From contig JAOZPF010000087.1 of NCBI GenBank assembly GCA_029932895.1, forward strand, positions 1 to 10,213: a DNA stretch of 10,213 nt, in the 5' to 3' direction. Below are positions 5,647 to 10,213 of the stretch, piece by piece; positions within the stretch are counted from its first letter, which is position 1; the number at the start of each line of letters is the position of its first letter. The stretch comes from Anaerolineae bacterium. Lineage in GTDB: Bacteria; Chloroflexota; Anaerolineae; B4-G1; DUEL01. The notes under the pieces are model-generated. The model was not told the origin of the DNA, made no database searches, and saw only the letters and a list, made by a program, of their open reading frames with translations. Both the position numbers and the translations under genes were made by a program.

Positions 5647-6306
5647 GTGGATTTTAGTCAGTACATTCGTATCCTGCGCAAGAGGTGGTGGATCATCCTG
5701 GTGGCGGTGGCGGTGACGACCGTGAGCGGGCTGCTCTTTGGCCGCTTGCAGACCCCCACCTACCAGTCCACCGTGGAGGTGCTCATCCAGCCGGCCCGGC
5801 CCGACCTCGGCCTGACCCAGTCGGCCAAAACTCTCCTGCGCCTCTATATGACCACGGCGGACTCGAACCGCTGGGCGCAGGACGTGATCGACCGGCTGCG
5901 GCTGGATATGCTCCCCGCCCAGTTGCGCGGCAATGCCCGCTTTGCCGCCGAGGACGACCGGATGGTCATCCGCATCGAGATCGAAGACACCGACGGTGAG
6001 CAGGCCAACCGCATCGCCCGCGAGTGGGGGACGCTGTTGGTGGAGTGGCGCGATAGCGAGAACCAGCGCCAGCGGAAAGAGGACCGGGTGTATGCCGAAC
6101 TGCGGGATGAGCCTACGTATTCCCAGGCCTGGCCGCCGCGCACAGCTATTATCCTGGCTGCCGGCGCTATCTTTGGCCTGCTCATTGCCGCTGTGATCAT
6201 CTTTTTCTTGGAGTGGGTGGAATCGGGCATCATCCGCACCTCGCGCGATGTCGAGCAATGGATCGGCGTGACGGTCCTAGGGGCGATCCCGCCCGGCGAC
6301 TCGTAA
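5647..6306 (+). CDS. Wzz-type polysaccharide co-polymerase (second copy)
   Basis: The 219-residue product is another chain-length determinant of the Wzz type, more typical than the first. It begins 'DFSQYIRILRKRWWII', like the N-termini of CapA/CpsC/Wzc proteins, with membrane segments at about 14-32 and 166-188. The extracytoplasmic domain includes 'PTYQSTVEVLIQP' (37-49). The cytoplasmic tail 'RDVEQWIGVTVLGAIPPG' (200-217) is the usual end that contacts the kinase. The start is a GTG with AGGAGG eight bases upstream. The kinase gene follows 18 bases after the stop, the arrangement seen when Wzc is split into a membrane activator and a soluble kinase. It is only loosely similar to the upstream copy, so the two may form a mixed complex. 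Confidence 0.9.
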   Translation: MDFSQYIRILRKRWWIILVAVAVTTVSGLLFGRLQTPTYQSTVEVLIQPARPDLGLTQSAKTLLRLYMTTADSNRWAQDVIDRLRLDMLPAQLRGNARFAAEDDRMVIRIEIEDTDGEQANRIAREWGTLLVEWRDSENQRQRKEDRVYAELRDEPTYSQAWPPRTAIILAAGAIFGLLIAAVIIFFLEWVESGIIRTSRDVEQWIGVTVLGAIPPGDS

Positions 6307-6324
6307 CTCGATATGGAGAGACGT

Positions 6325-6993
6325 ATGAAAAACCAACCTGAGCTGATCACGCTGACCAACCCGCGCTCCTCTGCCGCGGAGGCATACCGCGCTCTGCGCA
6401 CCAATCTCACCTTTGCGGCGTTGGACAAGCCGATCGAGACGCTGGTGGTCACCTCCGCCGCGCCTGGCGAGGGCAAATCGACCACTCTGGCGAATCTGGC
6501 AGTGACGATGGCCCAAGGGGAACACCGGACGGTGCTGGTGGACGCGGACCTGCGTCGGCCCAGCCTGCACAAGATATTTGGCCTTTCCAACGACCAGGGG
6601 CTGACGACGATGTTTGTCGAGCCGGAAACGCTCCAGAACCCACCACTGGCCGAGACCGGCGTGGAGAACTTGCTCTTGCTTCCCAGTGGCCCCCTGCCCC
6701 CCAACCCGGCCGATCTGCTGGGGTCCCGCCGGATGGAGGAGATCATCACTGCCCTGGTCACCCGCGCCGACATTGTTCTCTTTGACGCCCCGCCCATCAT
6801 CGCCGTCACTGACGCTGCCGTGTTGGGCACCAAGGTGGACGGTGTGCTCCTGGTCATCGGCTCTGGGCGGACCCGCCGCGATCACGCCCAGCGGGCGCGG
6901 GAGCTGCTGGAACGGGTCCACGTGCGGATCGTGGGGGCGGTGCTCACCAATATGCCCGGCGACGCCACGATAGGTGGCTACTACGGCGTGTGA
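6325..6993 (+). CDS. BY-type tyrosine kinase, CpsD/CapB-like
   Basis: This is a soluble bacterial tyrosine kinase that cycles between oligomer and monomer to drive polysaccharide polymerisation with its Wzz-type activator. The 222 residues hold the oligomer motif E-x2-R-x2-R (Glu19, Arg22, Arg25), Walker A 'APGEGKST' (46-53), Walker A' 'LVDADLRRP' (71-79), 'LPSGPLPPNPADLL' (119-132) and Walker B 'VLFDAPP' (151-157). The C-terminal tyrosine cluster is minimal, with only two tyrosines (Tyr219, Tyr220) in 'GGYYGV', where many relatives have four or more. I choose the ATG at 6325 because GGAGAG sits four bases upstream; the in-frame ATG at 6313 has no such site. It could also be called an exopolysaccharide tyrosine autokinase. 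The MinD-like fold is certain, and kinase activity is inferred from family and context. Confidence 0.92.
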   Translation: MKNQPELITLTNPRSSAAEAYRALRTNLTFAALDKPIETLVVTSAAPGEGKSTTLANLAVTMAQGEHRTVLVDADLRRPSLHKIFGLSNDQGLTTMFVEPETLQNPPLAETGVENLLLLPSGPLPPNPADLLGSRRMEEIITALVTRADIVLFDAPPIIAVTDAAVLGTKVDGVLLVIGSGRTRRDHAQRARELLERVHVRIVGAVLTNMPGDATIGGYYGV

Positions 6994-6999
6994 CCCTGC

Positions 7000-7011
7000 T
7001 GCTGTACAGCA
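7000..7011. repeat. perfect 12-bp palindrome
   Basis: TGCTGTACAGCA reads the same on both strands and lies six bases after the kinase stop codon. It is a possible protein-binding site in the gap before the diiron protein gene. No function can be assigned from one copy. Confidence 0.5.
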
Positions 7012-7060
7012 CCGCTCGGGCCTGCCGCGGCTCTATCCACCACTGGGAGCGGCATATTTT
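7012..7060 (+). terminator. possible weak terminator after the kinase gene
   Basis: CCGCTC at 7012-7017 can pair with GAGCGG at 7047-7052; the loop contains the GC palindrome GCCGCGGC. ATATTTT follows at 7054-7060. The stem is short and the loop long, so termination would be partial at best. It may separate the kinase unit from the next gene. Confidence 0.3.
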
Positions 7061-7089
7061 CACGAAAGAGGGAGACAAAGGAAAACCAG

Positions 7090-7857
7090 ATGGCCATAGA
7101 GTTCTTTAACGATGGCACACACCGGTGTATCTGCTTCAACGACCTGGCTGGCGAGGGAGAGGTACAGGCTAACCAGTTCCTCATCGTCCACGGCGCAAAG
7201 GGAATGCTGCTGGATCCCGGAGGCACCAAGCTTTTTTCCAGAATGATCGTAGAGCTGGCAATGTTCATGCCGCCCCAGAGGCTGGAATATATCCTTCTCT
7301 CTCACCAGGACCCCGACGTGGGGGCAGGGCTGAACGGCTATCTGCTGATCACCGACGCGACGATCTGCTTCCCCTCCATCTGGCTCCGGTTCATCCCCGC
7401 TTTTTGCGCCAAGAGCCTGGCGGCCGACCGCGTGCTATCCGTCCCCGACGAGGGGGGCCGCCTCGACCTCCAGGGCGCCGAGATTATGTTGCTGCCGGCC
7501 CACTTTTTGCACTCGTCCGGCAATTTGCAGGTGTATGATCCCATCTCCAAGACTCTTTTCTCTGGAGACCTGGGGGCTTCTCTTCTGCCTCCTGAGGACC
7601 CTTACCCAACGGTCAGTGACTTTGACTCGCACGTGCAGTATATGGAAGGTTTTCACCTCCGCTACATGCCATCCAGCCGGGTGTGCCGGGAGTGGGCGGC
7701 GATGGTGAGGAACCTGGACATCGAGCGCATCGCGCCACAGCACGGAGCGATGTTTGAGGGCAGGGAGATGGTGCAGCAGTTCATCGAGTGGGTGGCGGGC
7801 CTTCAGTGTGGGGCGGATCGTCTCGCCGAGGCCGGAATCTACAGGGTTCCCGAGTGA
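7090..7857 (+). CDS. flavodiiron/ODP-like diiron protein, metallo-beta-lactamase fold
   Basis: The 255-residue product resembles the diiron domain of flavodiiron proteins and the stand-alone oxygen-binding diiron proteins (ODP) linked to chemotaxis in some bacteria. Candidate metal ligands are His72, Asp74 and Asp76 in 'SHQDPDVGAGLNG', His141 in 'HFLHSSGN', Asp160 in 'FSGDLG' and His218 in 'PQHGAMF'. The His141-Asp160 distance of 19 equals that in flavodiiron proteins, by recall. The second ligand is Asp rather than the usual Glu, and the position after Asp76 is Val rather than His. There is no flavodoxin or rubredoxin domain, so it cannot be a complete NO/O2 reductase by itself and may sense or bind oxygen. 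AGGA lies seven bases before the ATG. It uses AGA/AGG for 5 of 14 arginines, more than its neighbours appear to. Its partner is unknown. Confidence 0.85.
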   Translation: MAIEFFNDGTHRCICFNDLAGEGEVQANQFLIVHGAKGMLLDPGGTKLFSRMIVELAMFMPPQRLEYILLSHQDPDVGAGLNGYLLITDATICFPSIWLRFIPAFCAKSLAADRVLSVPDEGGRLDLQGAEIMLLPAHFLHSSGNLQVYDPISKTLFSGDLGASLLPPEDPYPTVSDFDSHVQYMEGFHLRYMPSSRVCREWAAMVRNLDIERIAPQHGAMFEGREMVQQFIEWVAGLQCGADRLAEAGIYRVPE

Positions 7858-7867
7858 TACACGCTCT

Positions 7868-7894
7868 TTGCTCGCAACCCCTCAGCAATATGAT
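7868..7894 (+). promoter_or_regulatory. possible promoter before the thymidylyltransferase gene
   Basis: TATGAT at 7889-7894 is a good -10 box, but the best -35, TTGCTC at 7868-7873, is a modest match at only 15 nt. The start of transcription would fall near the ribosome-binding site, leaving almost no leader. It is a weak call; read-through from upstream is equally likely. Confidence 0.25.
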
Positions 7895-7908
7895 GTGGAG
7901 GAAGTGAC

Positions 7909-8976
7909 TTGAAAGGACTTATTCTCAGCGGAGGAAGGGGAACTCGTCTTTATCCTCTCACTTATACGCGAGCCAAACAGCTCATCCCCGTCGCCAACAA
8001 GCCGGTTCTCTTCCGTGTCATCGAGGCCATCCGCGACGCTGGCATCACCGACATTGGCATCGTCGTCGGCGAGACAGCCGACGAGATCGAGGCCGCCGTC
8101 GGGCACGGGGAGCGATGGGAGGTCCAGATCACCTATGTCCACCAGGATGAGCCGTTGGGTCTGGCCCATGCCGTCAAGGTGAGCCAGGATTATCTGGAGA
8201 ATGAACCTTTCGTCATGTTCTTGGGCGACAATGTCCTCCAGGGGGGGATCGTCGAACTGGTTCAGCAGTTCAGGGCGTCCGACTGGAACTCGCAGATTGT
8301 CCTCACCCGCGTGGAGCACCCGGAGCAGTATGGCGTGGCCGAGTTGAACGGCGAGGGGCGGGTGGTCCGGCTGGTGGAAAAGCCCAAGGAGCCTCCCTCC
8401 GATCTGGCACTGGTGGGCATCTATATGTTCGACCCCCACATCTACCAGGCTGTGGCCGAGATCAGGCCCTCCTGGCGGGGAGAATTAGAGATCACTGACG
8501 CGATCCAGTGGCTGGTGGAACATGACTACAAGGTCTTTCCCTATATTCACCGTGGCTGGTGGATCGATACCGGTGCCCCGGCGGCGATGCTGGAGGCCAA
8601 CAGTCTGGTGCTGGAAGAATTGGTCCCGTCCGTCAAGGGATATGTGGACCGGGACTCGGAGGTGGACACTCGGGTGACGGTGGAGGAGGGAGCCGAGGTC
8701 ATCAACAGCGTCGTGCGCGGCCCGACGATCATCGGTCAGCGCTCGCGCATCGTCAACGCCTATGTTGGTCCCTTTACCTCGATCTATCACGATGTGGTGG
8801 TCGAGAACAGCGAGATCGAGCGCTCCATCGTGCTGGAGAACAGCACCATCCGCGACATCCCCGCCCGCATCCAGGACAGCCTCATCGGCCGCGACGTCAC
8901 CCTGAGCCGCTCGCCTATCAAGCCCAAGGCGTTCAAGATGAACCTGGGGGACTATAGCCAGGTGGGGATTCTATAG
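7909..8976 (+). CDS. glucose-1-phosphate thymidylyltransferase, long form
   Basis: The enzyme joins a sugar-1-phosphate, usually glucose-1-phosphate, to dTTP to give a dTDP-sugar, the first step towards dTDP-rhamnose and other deoxysugars. The 355 residues match the long RmlA/StrD-type form: an N-terminal nucleotidyltransferase (1 to about 240) followed by a left-handed beta-helix-like tail. Motifs are 'LSGGRGTRLYPLT' (6-18), 'KQLIPVANKP' (23-32), 'LGLAHAV' (83-89), 'FLGDN' (104-108), 'VEKP' (156-159), 'GELEITDAI' (191-199) and 'WWIDTGAP' (217-224). The tail has isoleucine/valine-rich turns (about 255-335). The start is a TTG, with GGAGG seven bases upstream and the motif at the expected distance; no better ATG or GTG exists. 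No rmlB, rmlC or rmlD is in the window. The sugar and base specificity are inferred from family resemblance. Confidence 0.93.
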   Translation: MKGLILSGGRGTRLYPLTYTRAKQLIPVANKPVLFRVIEAIRDAGITDIGIVVGETADEIEAAVGHGERWEVQITYVHQDEPLGLAHAVKVSQDYLENEPFVMFLGDNVLQGGIVELVQQFRASDWNSQIVLTRVEHPEQYGVAELNGEGRVVRLVEKPKEPPSDLALVGIYMFDPHIYQAVAEIRPSWRGELEITDAIQWLVEHDYKVFPYIHRGWWIDTGAPAAMLEANSLVLEELVPSVKGYVDRDSEVDTRVTVEEGAEVINSVVRGPTIIGQRSRIVNAYVGPFTSIYHDVVVENSEIERSIVLENSTIRDIPARIQDSLIGRDVTLSRSPIKPKAFKMNLGDYSQVGIL

Positions 8977-8986
8977 GGGGTGAGCG

Positions 8987-10213
8987 ATGCGCGACGCGCG
9001 AGTCTGGCGCACGGTGGAGGCTACTGCCGTCCTGCTCTTTTTGTTGCAGGCTGTCCGGGTGCTTTTTTCCGTCCTTTTCGGCCTCATCTATGACACCATC
9101 TTTGAGGAGACCGTCCCGCTACCGGTGATGGGCGGGGTTCTCCTGGCGGTGATCGTCGCTTTTCTGTCCCCGCTGGCTGCGCCTCGCCGCCGGGCGGGGA
9201 CGGTGCTTTTTGGCACAACCGTCGTCGCGGCGCTGGCTCGCGTGGCGGTGACGTTCAACGACCCCACAGTCCGGCTGTGGGGGAGCATCCTGCTCGTCGC
9301 GGCAGCCAGCCTCTACACCGCCGTCCTCCTGCAGCGCCACGCCGACCGGTTCCCCCTCGCTTTGGTTCTGGCTCTGGCGGGGGACCAACTCCTGCGTGCC
9401 GCCGGCAACACCTTTGACCTCTCCCTCCGTTCCTGGTGGTGGCCGGTGCAGCTCGCGCTGGCGGTGGGGGTGGGGCTGGTGAGTTGGTGGGTCAACCGGG
9501 CTGGAACTGGCGACCAGGATGGTCGGAAAGGGCGCTTCTACGGGCTGGCGGTGGGGGCGTTGCTCTTTGTAGAGGTGTCGTTGCTGAATTTCCCCAACGG
9601 GTTGGCCCGCTGGAGCGGGGTCCCGTATGAGGTCGTGGCCCCGCTGTTGATGGCGACCACGCTCCTGGTGCTCTTGGACCCGGTGCGCAGGGGAATGGCC
9701 CGGCTCCTGCGGGGGGTGTTGGGAACGCTGCTCCTCGTGGTCCTGGTCCTCGCCGGGCTGACGGCGGGCCGGCTGGTGGGAGGGGCTGTGGGACTGGTGG
9801 GGATGTTGCTGGCCCAGTTCCTGCTCCTGCTGATGGTGTGGGGCGACCGGGGGACTGGGAGAGGCAAGGGAGGCCGCCCCGCCGGGTTGGCGGTGGGGCT
9901 TTTGCTGTTCGTGGCGTTGAACTTTGCCTTTGCCTTTACTTTCACCTATCCCTACACCATCCCGGCAATGCGGGGTATGGGGTTGCCCGTCGTGTTGCTC
10001 GCCGCGCTCATCGCTATCCTCCCGCCCGTCCGTCTGCCCCAACCGGAAGCCCGGAGCCTGAAGCCCGAGGTCTGGTTGCCCATTCTCCTCATCGTTCTCC
10101 TCACCGTCGTTTTCGCCTGGCCCCATCAGGTGGACTGGCGCGAGTCCGGCCCGCTGCGCGTTGCCACGTACAACATTAACTATGGCTACAAAACGCCCTG
10201 GCAACTCAACATA
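8987..10213 (+). CDS. polytopic membrane protein with C-terminal EEP domain (3' truncated)
   Basis: The frame stays open for 409 codons to the window edge, so the gene is incomplete. The ATG lies ten bases after the previous stop, with an AGGGGGTGA Shine-Dalgarno across it. About 12-13 hydrophobic segments can be seen (roughly 12-35, 43-65, 69-90, 95-115, 122-140, 149-168, 182-202, 214-231, 241-262, 263-284, 297-319, 331-347 and 362-380). After the last one the chain reads 'LRVATYNINYG' (390-400), the usual first strand of the endonuclease/exonuclease/phosphatase (EEP) superfamily with its first metal-site Asn. The catalytic domain would then be outside the membrane if the segment count is odd, but my count is not exact. 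The layout recalls eukaryotic CWH43, a membrane protein with an EEP-like tail. Substrate is unknown; an envelope lipid or phosphodiester is possible. Confidence 0.85.
   Translation, partial: MRDARVWRTVEATAVLLFLLQAVRVLFSVLFGLIYDTIFEETVPLPVMGGVLLAVIVAFLSPLAAPRRRAGTVLFGTTVVAALARVAVTFNDPTVRLWGSILLVAAASLYTAVLLQRHADRFPLALVLALAGDQLLRAAGNTFDLSLRSWWWPVQLALAVGVGLVSWWVNRAGTGDQDGRKGRFYGLAVGALLFVEVSLLNFPNGLARWSGVPYEVVAPLLMATTLLVLLDPVRRGMARLLRGVLGTLLLVVLVLAGLTAGRLVGGAVGLVGMLLAQFLLLLMVWGDRGTGRGKGGRPAGLAVGLLLFVALNFAFAFTFTYPYTIPAMRGMGLPVVLLAALIAILPPVRLPQPEARSLKPEVWLPILLIVLLTVVFAWPHQVDWRESGPLRVATYNINYGYKTPWQLNI

Noticed and set aside
9119..10204. 361-codon minus-strand open frame opposite the membrane/EEP gene
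   Set aside because: Its composition (very rich in Gln, His, Pro, Glu) is what the antisense of hydrophobic GC-rich codons gives. The plus-strand frame has membrane segments and an EEP start.

Overview
The window is GC-rich bacterial chromosomal DNA. Strong Shine-Dalgarno sites, sigma70-type promoters, a polysaccharide co-polymerase split from its tyrosine kinase, and a lipoprotein with a 'SYYNAINRQEY' motif together suggest Chloroflexota, probably an Anaerolineae-like lineage. That placement is inference from protein style, and the 23S/5S fragments would settle it.

Positions 1-780 are stable RNA: the 3' end of a 23S rRNA, a short spacer, a complete 5S rRNA, a tRNA-Gln(UUG) with its own promoter, and about 135 nt of strongly foldable sequence leading to a clear rho-independent terminator. 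That tail may be a small RNA. A lone lipoprotein gene (777-1355, minus strand) converges on the terminator. Positions 1356-1804 hold no gene, but carry a cluster of four dyad-symmetric elements and a good promoter.

From 1805 all genes lie on the plus strand. First come moaA, moaC and a MOSC-domain gene, tightly packed with a 1-nt gap and a GTGA overlap. They cover the first step of molybdenum cofactor synthesis and probably a cofactor sulfur-handling or delivery step. Six bases later the strand continues into cell-surface polysaccharide genes: a family 4 glycosyltransferase, two small Wzz-type co-polymerases (the second with its own promoter) and a CpsD/CapB-type BY-kinase. A stand-alone diiron metallo-beta-lactamase-fold protein related to flavodiiron/ODP oxygen-binding proteins follows, then a long-form glucose-1-phosphate thymidylyltransferase. 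The window ends inside a gene for a polytopic membrane protein that enters an endonuclease/exonuclease/phosphatase (EEP) domain.

The second half probably works as an envelope or exopolysaccharide module: the thymidylyltransferase supplies dTDP-sugar, the glycosyltransferase adds a sugar, and the Wzz pair plus BY-kinase control chain length and export. The least ordinary items are the tRNA-linked structured tail, the diiron oxygen-sensor-like protein inside a polysaccharide cluster, and the multi-membrane EEP fusion. I see no CRISPR array, transposase or phage genes.
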